Shown here in pieces: positions 11,792 through 24,548 of a DNA stretch of 64,000 bases. Below the pieces are notes generated by a model. The model had not been told where the DNA came from and did no database searches. It saw only the letters and a program-made list of their open reading frames with translations. A program made the translations under genes and the position numbers. Source of the stretch: Mya arenaria (lineage: Eukaryota > Mollusca > Bivalvia > Myida > Myidae); the NCBI RefSeq assembly GCF_026914265.1, contig NC_069122.1:39216514-39280513 (forward strand). Direction: 5' to 3'. Positions within the stretch are counted from its first letter, which is position 1. Every line of letters starts with the position of its first letter.

Positions 11792-14420
11792 AGTGCCAGC
11801 CAGTCATTGCTGTTCTTTGCATTGCTGAGGAGGACAGTCCTGCCAACATAATAGTTTGTTCAATAACAGGTAAAAAACTGGTCTCACTTTACATTTTCAA
11901 CCACTGTTCGATCGTAACAATTATCAAAGAACCGGCTAGTCTCAATCATGAAGCCGCTCTAATTAGAGTCAATGAACGATATAGATCTGGATACAAGCGT
12001 CTAGATGATCGAGACTAAATTGGCAACATGAGAACATTTATTTCCTTTCCTGATTCTTGAAAATTACATGAACAAATGACAATTCTACTACCATTTAAAG
12101 CTTGATTAATTTTCGGACAAATGTGTTTGTTTTAATTTGCCTTCCGCTTAAAGTAAACGTATATATACTGGGCAAGAAGTGCTGAATTTCATCGTGAATC
12201 ACAGTGATTATCCAAAGTTTGAATTTGGTTCGGACATGTTTGACGGGAATTCAAAGACATTTTTTGTCAGCCGTCTTATATCACAGGTTTCCATGCATTT
12301 TGCATACATTGGTTCATTCCAAGATAAAAAATTATAACCTTTTTCAAAACGTTCAATCTGTGAGAGTGCAGCTTTAATAGACCTGTAAAGACTTGTCGAT
12401 GTGAAACTTAACTCTCAATCAAACTATGGTAAAAGATCAAATGCGGGGCTCCGTGTGCGGCATAGACTGCTAATTTTTATTTAATATGATGAAGAGCTAG
12501 TTAAGTTATCTTTTTTAAAAGTCTTCATTTGAAGAAAAAAAATGTTTCAATACCCTGTATGAATTTTCTTCACCGGATATTGATTCATAAAAATCATTGC
12601 TCCAGGGTGCGGAGCTACTTTTTGTTATATGTCTATATGGAAAAATCTTCTCCTCAGAAGTCAACTTTGTTCCCCAATGTGCAAGGCACAATCGGTGAAA
12701 ATAATTTCAGTAAAAGTCACTGATTATTATTATTGTGATTATTATTAATAAACTTTTACTATTTCAGGAGACAAACAGAAACACAGAGGTGCTATACATT
12801 CCGATGGAAAATACAACAAAAGAAGAATTTTAAGAAAGGTAATAACTGAGCAACTAAGAACATGCATGTTGCACTGGTCAGAGTGTAAGACCCATCTCGC
12901 TTCATAAGAATTGATAATCATCAATGTATTAAATCAAGAAATTGAAACGTAAGTGTCTTGTCTTTTGCAGTGTTTTTGAAATAGAATATAATTTTAAAAA
13001 AAAACTAAATTATTTTTTAATATGATTGTGAATGTGTGATGTTTTCTTCCGATCATTCTCTCTCAAAAACCAGATACAAAAAACATATTTGTAGATTTTT
13101 ATACGCCCAAAGGGTCGTATTATGTTATGGCCTCCATCGTCTGTCCGTCTGTCTGTCTGTCCGTCCGTCTGTCCGTCCGTTAGCAATTCCGTGTCCGGGC
13201 CATAACTTGGTAACTAATAAAGCAATTTTCAAATAACTTTATACAAATCATCACTACATTAAAAGGGTGTGTCGCGCGCAATTTCCAGGTCCATACCTCA
13301 AAGACTAGAATCACCATGGGGGGGGCGTTAGCAATTCTGTGTCCGGGCCACATCTTTGTTACTCGTCCGTTAGCAATTCCGTGTCCGGGCCATAACTTGG
13401 TAACTAATAAAGCGATTTTCAAATAACTTTATACAAAACATCACTACATTAAAAGTCCTCGAGCCGAATCTTCTTCGGGCGTATAATGCTCCGTTTCGCG
13501 GTGCTCTTGTTTTGTTTTACTTGTAAATTTAGTTTTAAGTTTGTATTTTAGGCAAAGCCTTTTATTCTGCTCAATACAAACTTAAATATTGTAAGAGTTA
13601 TGGCCCTTTGTAATTTTTAAACAAATACATTTTATTTCATGTTTTTGTAAGCCCATTATTTAGGGACTTTTAATATTTTCACCAGCAGCATTATAAAGTC
13701 AGACCAAAAGTGTCCAGTTAGTGTCCAAACAATAACTAAGTTAGAATCCTTTCTCAAATCAGGTGAGCGATATAGGGCCATCTCTGTGTTTGTCTGACAA
13801 AAAAACAATAATCAATCTTTGAGTTAAATTGACAAAATATTGTTGTAGAATGTTTTGTGAAGACATACTATTGGATTACTTTTGTGTCAATAGGATTAAG
13901 GTTTCTGCACATAAAAATTATTTAGAATAGCATTTGGGTCAGTCGGTTCACGTTCAATATTACTGATAGTATAAGTGGAAGCAGTGACTTAAAATTAATT
14001 ACCAAACAGTTTCTGCTCAATTGCTTTGAGTTAACATACGAGTTATGAAACTTGGAATACTAGTTCTTGGTGGCATAAATGAAAGACCTTGTTTTGTCAC
14101 ATTGACTTGTAATCAAGCACTAACTTCCTCTAAAAAAATTTCAGGTGATGGTTGGGCACACACAAGAAGACATAGATCACTGCCAAACTTACTTCATCAG
14201 AGGAGCAGAAAGCTTCCCAAGATCCCGCACTGCACACTTAGATATAGTCTTTGACTACAACAAGGGGGAGAAAGTACAGAGAGGTCCAATTGAAATCAAT
14301 TCTGTGCTGCGTCATTTCTTCATTCTGGAAGTCGATGGACATGATTTATCATGGCATCAGGTGTGCAGTTTGTCGACTATCAGCAGTCTTGTTCACCAGT
14401 TGTGCAACTTGAGCTGGTAG
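11792..14420 (+). CDS. Unrecognised spliced reading frame, 5' end not found
   Basis: Three segments join in phase without a stop: 11792-11869 (after TTTTACAG, ending before GTAAAA), 12768-12838 (after ATTTCAG, ending before GTAATA) and 14145-14420 (after ATTTCAG, ending at TAG). The joined peptide is about 140 residues and includes CQPVIAVLCIAEEDSPANII, then DKQKHRGAIHSDGKYNKRR, then VGHTQEDIDHC, where the middle part is strongly basic. VGHTxEDID recalls a motif I associate with transposon-derived proteins in invertebrate genomes, but the rest does not extend the match. No start codon is found upstream in frame, so it may be a partial gene, a domesticated transposon exon set or a pseudogene. 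Phase agreement across two introns is the main support. The last segment could also end at an internal CAG|GTGTGC donor near 14364. Confidence 0.4.
12240..12377 (-). mobile_element. 3' half of palindromic MITE family 1
   Basis: Contains the family sequence TTGTCAGCCGTCTTATATCA and closes with CAATCTGTGAGAGTGCAGCT. It lies in the intron between the first two segments of the unassigned frame. The opposite end is missing. Confidence 0.65.
13097..13488 (+). mobile_element. Non-autonomous repeat with TTATACGCCC inverted ends
   Basis: TTATACGCCCAAAG at the left and CTTCTTCGGGCGTATAATG at the right are inverted ends. The body has a pyrimidine-rich GTCTGTCCGTC run and two direct copies (from about 13179 and 13366) of CGTTAGCAATTCCGTGTCCG followed by GGGCCATAACTTGGTAACTA. 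Related CGTGTCCG-type sequence occurs at about 25955. It resembles repeats common in molluscan genomes; no coding capacity. Confidence 0.6.
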
Positions 14421-14953
14421 CTTTATTGCTTGAAGCCACAGCATAAGAGGGGGAAGGTGCAGGCTCATCAAAAAGTCTCAAAAGTTGAAACTAGGAAAAG
14501 AAGTTTGTCAAGAGTGTGAATATTTGCTTTGAAAACCATCGTTACGATGATTTGGTTTCCTTTGAAACTTGATACATACTATGTGTATGTTGAATGAATT
14601 GAGATGCTTAAATAAAGAACCGCTATTCAAATATCAGGAAACTGCATTTTTCATACTAAATGGTAAATGATGTCGCCATTTCCTGTATGTATTTAAATGA
14701 GATATGTTTCCACAATTAATATTTTTAGGGAATTTTTCTCATCCTAATGAATGAGATTAAATTGTACAGCGTTATATGAGCTTAATATGTGTTTTCTGTT
14801 TCTTTAAAATTGGTGAAAAATTGTCAGAAGATAATTAGACCAGTATCCATTACTGCAATCACACAATCAAATATACAGGGACAAACCCACTGGGCATATA
14901 ATATAATTAAACCCTGTTTAGGGGCACGAGGCAAACAGAGTTACTTTCAAACG

Positions 14954-15261
14954 TTAAAGCTGCACTCTCACATTTTGGACGTTTTGACAACTTTTCTCAT
15001 TTTATGTCTTGGATTGGAACCATCCAATTTTTGCGAAAAATTAAATGGCAGATTTTTCAATTTAAGTTAAAACATTGATGTTTTATGCACTTTTCTTAAA
15101 CCGTTAGTAACATTAATTTTTGAACGGAAATATGAAATCTGTGATCTGATCTTTTGTCAGCAATCTTTTATCATTGGTTTGCAGATAATTACGTAAAACA
15201 TTGCTCATTCAAAAACAAAAAAAGTTGTGAAAACGGTATATCTGTGGGAGTGCAGCTCTAA
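14954..15261 (+). mobile_element. Palindromic MITE family 1, copy A
   Basis: Begins TTAAAGCTGCACTCTCACA and ends GGGAGTGCAGCTCTAA. The two halves are inverted repeats of each other with a TTAAACCGTTAGTAAC-type centre. No coding capacity. Confidence 0.8.
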
Positions 15262-15710
15262 ATGTTTTCTTGATTTTACTACTGTATTAGAAATTACAGG
15301 GGTTGGGGCATATTTTTAGTGTTTTTATTGCTTTTTATTTTCATACAGTCATACTTTATTCCTCAGGGCATAACTTACAAATAGACAAAACTGGAAAATG
15401 GTCGTTTCAAAAGGCCAAAGATAATGCAAGTTGAACAATCATATTGTTCATGGCTTGTATTTTTGGTGTATTTTGTTGCATATGCTATAGAAAAGTTGAA
15501 AGTTAAAAATAAATTCATAGTTGAAATGATGGCTTTGAATGGTATTGTCAGATGAGAAACGGCACTTTTAAGAAATAGGTATAATGGTACTTTATTTATT
15601 TTGATCAATTTTAGATATTGTATGAAAATTATTATCTTATTTAGTACATGAGACCTTTTAAACAGTTATTGACAATATAACAATGTGTATATGAAGCTTT
15701 AGATCAACAC

Positions 15711-16062
15711 TTAAAGCTGCACTCTTACAGATTGTCAGTTAAGACACAAAATTGTCTCAAAATCTGCTGATTTGGTTATCATTCCTTTAATTCAGTCATA
15801 TTAGATAATTCACAATAGAACCCATCAGAAATGTAAAAGTGCCGAAAATTTCATTTACATTAAATTGTTTGTAATGCTTTTAGCCATAAAACATCATTTT
15901 TTTAACATAAATATGATAAAATGCTATCTGATCTTTTTTCAGCAGTCTTATATCACTTAAAATTGGGTCTAGACATTTATGCAAAAAAATTGTCCATTTA
16001 TAGACAAACAATAAAAGAGTACCGGTAGTCAAAACGATCAATCGGTGAGATTGCAGCTTTAA
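15711..16062 (+). mobile_element. Palindromic MITE family 1, copy B
   Basis: Begins TTAAAGCTGCACTCTTACAG and ends GAGATTGCAGCTTTAA, with TTAA at both borders. The interior shares GTCTCAAAATCTGCTGA and TTTTTTCAGCAGTCTTATAT with the other copies. Confidence 0.8.
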
Positions 16063-17877
16063 ATACACCTTTTAAGACCGCTGTAAAATTCCAATGGTTT
16101 GCCTAAATCTTTAAAGCTAGCATACTGTTTAATTAACAACCATACTTATTGTTTAAAAGTGTCATGATATCTTTGTACAATGTTTTTATATAATTCATTA
16201 AAGAAGTCAAAACAAATTTGTTTATCTTGTAAATTGTTTTCTATTATTTAAATGACCCAGACAAAAATGGGAACGTCAGTGCTAGTTCTTTTACTATTAA
16301 CATCCCATGAAGTTTCTATTGGTGTAGCAGCAAGGAGGTGTTATATTAAGGATGCATCATTTAAACCAAATTATACATTTGGCACCGTGCACCCCAGTTA
16401 AGTCGTGCAGCGTCGGGAACGGGCCAGTATATACACTCCGGTATAGTAGGGGTGGTCACCGAGCCCGAGCCACACTGTCTAAGGGGCACGTGCAATTGGC
16501 CATTAATTTGGGGAATTAGCTGGCACAACTGCGAGTTACCGTTTAAGTTCAGATCACGTTTAATGGTTCACTTTGATTAACAACTCAAGTCCAATTAAGA
16601 TGTTTAAAAGTTGGTTCTTTATTAATTCCACATTTGAGTTGAATAGTTAACAAAGATAAATCCAAAGACTTATTTAACAAGAAACATTCAATAGTCCATG
16701 TGATATATTAAGTTATGAAAGTAAGTGAATTAATTATATAGTCACAAAAAAAGTAGTTCAAAAATATTTCCTTAGTAAAAGAAGAAGTTCAAAGTTCCTA
16801 GTCTATATGTATATCTAATGAATATATTTCTCCTTCTCCTTAAATGAAAAATGTACATACTTATATACTAACTTAAAGAGTAGAAGTTACCAATCAGAAT
16901 TAAGTGATAAAAAGATAATGATCGAAGATTTTAGAAAGTGTCACTCAAAAATAATTATTGTCAAAAATAAAATTTACAATTAGATTAAGTCTGAGATAAT
17001 TGAGAAGTGTCAAAGTCTCAAAGAGTAAGGTTTATGATTATGATCTGAGATAATTAACTGATAATAATTAAGAAGAGGAAGCAGGAAAATCTTATCAGAA
17101 ATGTCAAAACACTCAATTGCAATTAGAATGACTGACAAAAGTCTCTTTAGGAAATTATGAAAGTAAATATCATAGAAAAATAAGATGTAACCAAAAAAAA
17201 GAACAATAAATTTTCTAACAGAATTTGAAAGAGAAAGTCACATGGTGACACATTCATATGCACAACATAGAGGCGTGTAGCCGCCTATACGTGAATACGC
17301 GGCTGAATCCACATGATTCTGACAAAAAAATCAACCAAAGTTGCAGTATGCGAACTTGACTACATGAATCTAAAACTGGTTATTTTCCAGTACTAAATAA
17401 TGCACATCGGAACGCCCAGAATGCACTAGATTGCACCATGGTTTTCAAAATTTTCAAGTTTGCCCCGAACCCCCAGCACATTTATGAATCCTCATGAATA
17501 GAGGGGTAGCTACGCCCCTGACATAATTGAAACCACAGTGTGGCTAAACAACACTTGTATGTTTATCCTACGCAGTGATCTCCCATGGAAATGCAATCGT
17601 CAAAGAATCTGAAGGGGATGTTTATATGGACTACATTTGAAATGCACCAAGTGTTTAAAAAAGTTGATTTCAGTCACGAAGAGAATCAACCATACCCCAC
17701 ACTTGTTGGAGTAAGATGAAATGTCCACTTTCCGCGAGAAAGAAAGTACATTGAAAATGTTCATTTGATTCAAGTGACTATTTTTTATAAATATGTTACA
17801 ATACATAAAATACGTTATTTTTTTATAATTGTTTACCCATGTTGAATTTTATTTGGCAAATTTATAAGAGATTTATA
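16063..17877. other. Gene-poor, AT-rich stretch
   Basis: No gene is seen. A short GC-richer island at about 16380-16500 and a solo transposon end AGCTACGCCCCTG at about 17508-17520 (as in the element at 50777-51110) are the only distinct items. The block 16600-17250 is A-rich and purine-biased. Confidence 0.4.
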
Positions 17878-17879
17878 TA

Positions 17880-19748
17880 CAAGGGCATAGCCAGAAGTTC
17901 GTGGAAAAGCTTGATAAAATGAAAACAATATGCAGCATATCTTTTAAACTTTCATACAATAATAATCAGGTAATTTGAAATTAAGAATGCGAGATTCATC
18001 GTAAAGCATGTTATAACGACAACGTAGTGATCACTATGGAAACAGGTGGTCGCGCATTCCTCCGCAGTTGCTAAAATAACCCATGACAATATCTTGTTTT
18101 GTTGACCACTCACATTGAAACCAATAAAACGGCGCGAAGGTTTGCACATTTGACGTGACGTTAATAACGTGTGATGAAGTGAAGTTTTAAGTCAGTGCGT
18201 TTGTTTGTTTATTTCAAAGGAAACATTTTAGCTTGAACGGAATAGTTAAATTTTGTTTAAAATGACGCCAGAAGACAGATTGATAAAACGGGCAGTGATA
18301 CAGTTCTGTGTAAACCTAGGGAAAACTCCATCGCAAACACTTAAACTGATGAATGAAGCATCGAGTGAAACTCAAGTGAAGCGAATGCTCGTTTACAAGT
18401 GGCACAAGCGGTTCAGTGAGGGGCGGGAAAGCATTTGTGACGACGTGAGGTCTGGGCGACCGGTTTCACAAACTACAGTGTGTGACGTCGAGGCCGTGAA
18501 AAACATCGTTGACGCTGATCGTCGAGTCACTCTTTATGAAATATGCAAGATGTTGGACATGAGTTATGGGTCGGTACGGAGGATAATGAAAGACAGTTTG
18601 AAAATGAGTCGAGTGAGTGCGCGTTGGGTTCCACGGCTGCTGACAGAAGATGAGATGAGCAAAAGAGTACGGGAATCACGCCGATCCTTAGCTCGGTACT
18701 AAAAGGAAGGAAACCGTTTTCTTGAGAAAATAGTCACTTGCGATGAAACCTGACTGTTTTATTTCGACTCGAGACAAAACAGCAAAGCAGTCAATGGAAG
18801 ACTACCAGTTCCCCGCCTCCGAAGAAGGCACGACCATCCTGCTCGATAGGAAAGTATATGTTCATTTTCTTCTTTGATGTGCACGGTGTTATCCTACTCC
18901 ATGCAGTTCCGCAGAGCCAATCTGTGACGGGTGCTTCCTACTAAAAGGTAAAGTGATATATAACAAAATTCATTTTTATCAATATTTAGGACTTGATAAA
19001 ATCTGCATAAAACAATGTTTTAAAAAGTTTATGATTAAAAATATGGGATTGAATAAGTGTTAGTTTTAATTATATTTGATGAAGTACGCAAAACGCGACA
19101 AATGTTATAAGCCTCAGTTATGTTCTCCATTTAAGGTTTTGAGGCGTGACTTGTAGAGGGCGATGGCATTTAAGAGACCACTGGCGTTGCATGATGGGTG
19201 GATTCTTCACCAGGAAAATGCATCAGCGCATAGATCGGAGGAGGCACCGACTACCGCGACAATCCAGCTTGAAGCGGAGATCCTTCCCCCCCCCCCCCCC
19301 CCCCCCACCCCCTTTTTCGCCAGACCTACCACCATGCGATTTTGCCCTATTTCCGAAACTTAAATGTGAACTAAAGGTAAACGCTTCAATGACTTTCAGG
19401 CACTACAGAGTGAAGCTCAGACACGCCTGTATTTTTACAAGTCAGAGTGGTTCAGTGACATTTAGCGGCAGTGGGTAGAGAGACTTCGACGTTGTATTGC
19501 GGCGAACGGCTCTTACTTTGATAAGTTATGACGTTGATGTCAGATTCTGACGTTTGAACTACGCGGGCTATACTGATCTCATGTTAATGAAAAAGCTGTA
19601 GTTTCCTTTATATTTTATGTATCAGTTTGAAGTTTTCTATGTCATTTACAGCTGAAATAGATTTTATAGCGAACTGACGTTCGTTGAAAAATATTAAAAT
19701 GTGTTGATTGTATTAAGGAATTCCACGAACTTCTGGCTATACCCTCGT
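17880..19748 (+). mobile_element. Mariner-type DNA transposon, complete ends, dead
   Basis: The left end CAAGGGCATAGCCAGAAGTT and the inverted right end (19722-19748) match at 25 of 27 positions and are flanked by TA at 17878-17879 and 19749-19750, the target duplication expected of Tc1/mariner. The 1.87-kb length exceeds the usual 1.3 kb, partly because of AT-rich DNA at about 18950-19140. The transposase inside is broken, so the copy can move only if an active relative acts on its ends. Confidence 0.92.
18262..19530 (+). pseudogene. Broken mariner transposase
   Basis: The intact first part, 147 codons from the ATG at 18262 to a TAA at 18700-18702, is the DNA-binding region. It has paired helix-turn-helix segments, including YKWHKRFSEGRESICDD and the SGRPVS linker that is typical of mariner transposases. 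Sequence past the TAA continues the family: a CDET block is followed at once by a TGA where Trp is expected, FFDVHGV is in another frame, then a 200-bp unrelated AT-rich stretch. HQENASAH follows, where the family usually has Asp-Asn (here Glu-Asn), and then SPDLPPCDF. A run of about 40 C bases (19267-19306) interrupts the region just before the last motif. Two stops, frame changes and the altered catalytic site make it non-functional. Confidence 0.92.
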
Positions 19749-19750
19749 AT

Positions 19751-20620
19751 TAAGAAACTCGGAAAGTATGTGAATGGTTTGGACCGGCTTCCTCAGCCGC
19801 TAAAGAGGATATGATTATGACATACTTTTTTTAATCTTTCGAACATGAGTTTTTGAGTGAATATAAGCGAAGCGTTAAGGGTTTTAAAACTGCATCTTTT
19901 ACTTGGATTTTATAGATTGTTATTACGAAATAAAGTATGGTGTATCAAACGAAGTGTTAAAGCTAAGCTATTGATGGCTGAAACCCTTCAATAAATGTTG
20001 ATATGTGCTAACATATAGTCTTTGAAGTCCAATATTTGGAAATGCGTTACTAACCCGATTCAACAAAAGGCTGTTGCACAATCAGTTGATTGACATAATC
20101 ACGTGATAAACCAATAACTTCCATTAAGGTTAAAATATTCAACACCTTAGTATGAGTCCCTGTGGGCGAGTGGATAAGAGATCCGTTTTTTATTCTATGT
20201 GTTATCTGCACCCCTATGTGCTTGCTCCCAACTTGAACAAGATTAATTTTTAATACTTCAATCGTTTTTTAAAAATGCAATTGAAGTAAGAAAATCAACC
20301 TGGTTACTATTATTTCTGCAATTTCAGTACCAAGGAGTAAAATAAATATACATGTAAGTGTTTTCAGATGCATTACGAGAAAAAATATGTTTGGTGCCAA
20401 AACATGAGAGAGTCTCTTTAACGGAAAAGTTTTGGCAGTTACTCAGTCAGTCAGATGGTGATAAATATAATGCATAGCATCATCGCTCTGGAGTACGAGA
20501 ACGTTGTATACAGAGCATTTTTTTACTGAACATGCGTCTGTTTATGTTGATGACATAAAAGGTTTAAACTGTTTAAAGGAACAATAACATTATGAAACAA
20601 CAAATCTGATTACAGATATC
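19751..20620. other. Gene-poor stretch
   Basis: No gene is seen. At about 20160-20185 TGGGCGAGTGGATAAGAGAT resembles a tRNA 5' half without a matching box B. It is probably a truncated tRNA-derived repeat. Confidence 0.35.
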
Positions 20621-20621
20621 A

Positions 20622-21560
20622 GTGGCAGATCCTGGAATTGACTTAAGAAGGGGTACGTGAAACTCATGGGCTTAATCTTTCCACATCCGTCCCTCCCTCA
20701 GAACAGAAATTGAATGGCTTAAAATGTTGGACCGGGGTGGGGGTTAGACTCCCCCAATTTATAGTCCGAAATAGTGCATTTTTATCTTAATATTGTATTT
20801 TTCCCGATATTGACTGAGAACATATTATAAACGGACGATTCAAAGGGGTGGGGGACGGCGCGCGCTGGGACCAATTCCCCCCACCCCAACCCGCCCCCTG
20901 AATCTGCAATTGAGTACATGCATTAAAACCGTCTCTGTAGCCTATTGGTTAAGGCGTTCTATACCCTTCATTAAATTGACTTAATACTTCACACAATTGT
21001 TCAGGACCATAAGCCAATGAGGTTACATAACTCCATATCCTTAATACAAGTTATGGCCCCTGATTGACTTAGGTTAAACTTTTAGGCAAGTAAAATTTGA
21101 GGGGAAGTTGGAATTTAATAAAAAAAACTTCCATGGGTCACAATGAACCCAATGAACAATGTTCTTTAATCATGAGCTATATAACTGTTCAAGCGTTAAC
21201 AGACACATTCGTGTGCAGACGAAACTTTTATTGTTTTTATAAGCACAGAACTTGTATTTAGCATTTACAGTTTCTATATAATTCAACTGAAAGTTCTATT
21301 TAACCATAATATATCAAATATTAAGTCACCATTCACTAGCGGATTGAGAAGGGGTGCAGTTGGCGTGCGCTCCCTCTAAAATCGTCCAAGTTTACTATTT
21401 GTGTCAATATATGAGACGAAAATAATAAAATATACACATATAAATGCATCATTTCCGACTACAAATTGTTAAAAATTACTTGATTGAGTAACCCTCAATC
21501 CTCCTGCAAACGCCCCTAAGTAACGCCCCCTTCTAACGAGAATTCCTGGATCCGCCCCTG
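20622..21560. mobile_element. Cluster of GGCGGATCC-type transposon ends
   Basis: CAGTGGCAGATCCTGGAATT at 20622 and the inverse at 21536-21560 (GAATTCCTGGATCCGCCCCTG) are inverted ends. Internal ends occur at about 20893-20912 (CCCGCCCCCTGAATCTGC) and 21338-21360. This fits one element of about 0.94 kb, or two short non-autonomous ones side by side. The interior has no protein coding. Another tRNA-like piece (TAGCCTATTGGTTAAGGCG) is at 20938. Confidence 0.5.
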
Positions 21561-21720
21561 GTCATTATATATTTTGTTTATCAAACGGTACAGAGACCAA
21601 GTGACTGAATCTGACTTGCATTTAATGAATGAGATGGTCTGTAAAAGATTTCCGATGAATATCCTATGAAATTTGCAGTCCTCCCGTTTCGACTGGTCAT
21701 TGTTTGTGGATTTATTATAC

Positions 21721-22685
21721 CAGGGCTCGACATTAACCACTGCCCGATTGCCCGGGGCAAGTAATTTTTGCAGGCGGGCAGTAGTTTTTAGAATCTACCT
21801 GCCCGATCGGGCAGAAACAAAAAAACTCGTCATAGTGGCGACTTTTCTGGTAAAAAATAGTAGTCCGTAATCTCCTTCTTGGAGAGTATTTATCAAACCG
21901 AAACTAATGCACTCATTGGTTGTTGACTCGAAAAATCGGGTCAAACGGAGCTCCTCTGACATTTTCATTCGAAACTACGATGGCAAAGACTGCCGAATAT
22001 TTTCCGATAGAGCTCGAGTAATTCCGTCTAGATCCGTTGGCCAAATCGCGTGAGCTGCACCAAATCCATATAGCTAGCATTCCAGTTAATGCCCTCACAA
22101 TGTACACAAATCGTCAAATGATGTTTTGGCAGTCGACGCTGTCAAGTATTTTTAATGTTTCAAACGAAAAAAGGCTAAGTCATCCGAGAAAAAGACCAGC
22201 TATGAAAAGAAACGAAAACGACGCTGGGTCGAGTCTTGGGGGAAACAATTTTCCTGGACTCAGACACAGCGAGAATGGTCATTTTGGCTATTTTTCGGAC
22301 TGCTCCAATTTTCGGATGCTCGGTTTTTGGAACTTTACGATTTCACTTTACATTGCGATAAATTGTAATTTACTTCAAAATAAATGTAAGATTACAAGGC
22401 TAAGATAATAAGAGGTTGACTGTTGGTTCTTATAATTCAATTTTATTTCATCCTTAATAATTTGAATGTATGTGCTATTAGTTACAAATTTCATGACAAC
22501 TGATTTATTTCAAATACAGCAAGCCCTGATGTGCAGGTTGAATCTGGAAATGGGTTTTGATGTGAAGTATAAAAACAAAATGAGCCCCCAAAAATTGGGC
22601 AAGTAAAAAATCCATTCGGGCAAGTGAAAATGGCTAGGTGGTTGCCCGAAGGGCAACCAAGTATTAGAATAAGCGTCAAGCCCTG
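21721..22685 (+). mobile_element. CAGGG-ended hAT-like element with transposase remnant
   Basis: Left end CAGGGCTCGACATTAACCAC and inverted right end CAAGCCCTG. The 5-bp flank TATAC is identical on both sides (21716-21720 and 22686-22690). GCCCG/GGGCAAGT motifs recur near both ends. Inside, about 22150-22350 (+) reads as KKAKSSEKKTSYEKKRKRR followed by WVESWGKQFSWTQTQREW, resembling the basic, Trp-rich start of hAT-type zinc-finger transposases. It stops at about 22361 and the rest of a transposase is absent. CAGGG ends plus a 5-bp duplication fit the hAT5 subgroup; the coding assignment is tentative. Confidence 0.65.
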
Positions 22686-22717
22686 TATACACAATTATAA
22701 AAAATACTATTACCAAG

Positions 22718-23199
<482 letters not shown>

Positions 23200-23723
23200 A
23201 TACAAATGTATAACCTTTTCTTGTGACCACTATATAGCGGATTAAGGCTCTCCCAATTTGTCCCCGATCTCTGTATGAAAACATGATTATGCAAGATAAT
23301 AATTAGTTCCCCTTATCATGTCATACGCGAGCGGGTTATGGGGAGCGGCCTCGACCTTGCTTACCCAGGAATATTTATTACAGAATAAAATTAATTATAA
23401 GTAAGTAAGAATTTTGTCTATTATTGTGACATGTACATTTCAAACAAAGAAGAAATAGCATATTATATACAAACATTTGCACCCGACCCGAATGTTTTTT
23501 ACTATAACAGAACTGGGATGAGGGCTGGGGCATGATAATTAAGTATTTTTGAGAAACTTAAATTTTAAGTTCCGTTGTCAGCTTTATAGCAACACGTGAA
23601 ATGAACGGCTTGGCCTTTTTTTAAGCGCATCTAAAATTGACAAACAGTTTTTATATATTACACATATATTGGTTGTGCGTAACCTTCGCGATTATCGTAC
23701 AGGCGCAAAATTATATGCACCGA

Positions 23724-23786
23724 TGACGTCATTTTACCTAATATTTGTTGACAGATAATCGGAAGTAAATTTTCGGACGATACGCA
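23724..23786 (+). promoter_or_regulatory. Possible promoter and leader exon of the LYR/ASB gene
   Basis: A full palindromic TGACGTCA (CREB/ATF-type site) at 23724-23731 lies 55 bp before a strong donor (GCA|GTAAGTGA at 23787). The first coding exon downstream starts at an acceptor only 8 bases before its ATG, so a non-coding leader exon must exist upstream; this is the best candidate seen. No transcript evidence. Confidence 0.3.
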
Positions 23787-23996
23787 GTAAGTGATTTTGG
23801 GGGTTTTATGGGTCAGTTGCACGCAATACAAGCTTTACATTCATGGCATTGATGCATATTGCAGAGTAGTGATTAATGAAGAATAGAAACAGTTATGTAT
23901 ATGTTTTTTGTTGTTGTTTTTTTAATTTATATTTGTGCAACAATTCTTTTTTATTAGCTCAGTTTACCATGCATGTGAATTTGCAGTAGTCTTTAA

Positions 23997-24535
23997 TAAT
24001 AGACGTATTATACGGAATTCTTCCAATCCCTAACGTTTAAACCGGTTTGTGCAAAAACCGGGGGTGTTTGAAAAATATTGAAATTGTATTAAGTGTATTT
24101 TATGGTTGAAATTGATCATAAAGGTTAATATTCATATTTTACCATGTAAGTGAAAAGTTATTCTGCACAAAACAAGCATTTAATGCATTAAAACACATTA
24201 TTTACCTTCCAAATAAAACGAAAGTGGACTGACACAGACAACAATTATGCCAAGTGCAACAACTCGACCTAGTCTAAAATAATAGACGTGTTATACGGGA
24301 TTCTTCCAATCCCTAACGTCTAAACGGGAATGTGCAAAAAACGGGGGTGTTTTAAAAATATTGAAATTCTTTTAAGTGAAGTATTTTATGGTTGAAATTG
24401 ATCATAAAGAGTTATTTTCATATTTTACCATGTAAGTGAAATGTTATTTTGCACTAAACAAGCATTTCATGCATTAAAACAAGTTGTTTACCTTTCCAAC
24501 AAAACGAAAGTTGACTGACACTGACAACAATTATC
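23997..24535 (+). repeat. Tandem duplication, about 285 bp, two copies
   Basis: AATAGACGTATTATACGGAA at 23998 and AATAGACGTGTTATACGGGA at 24282 start two copies that stay alignable through CCAATCCCTAACGT, GTGCAAAAA, GATCATAAAG and CATTAAAACA. Copies differ by scattered substitutions. Confidence 0.8.
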
Positions 24536-24548
24536 CGAAGGGGGACAA

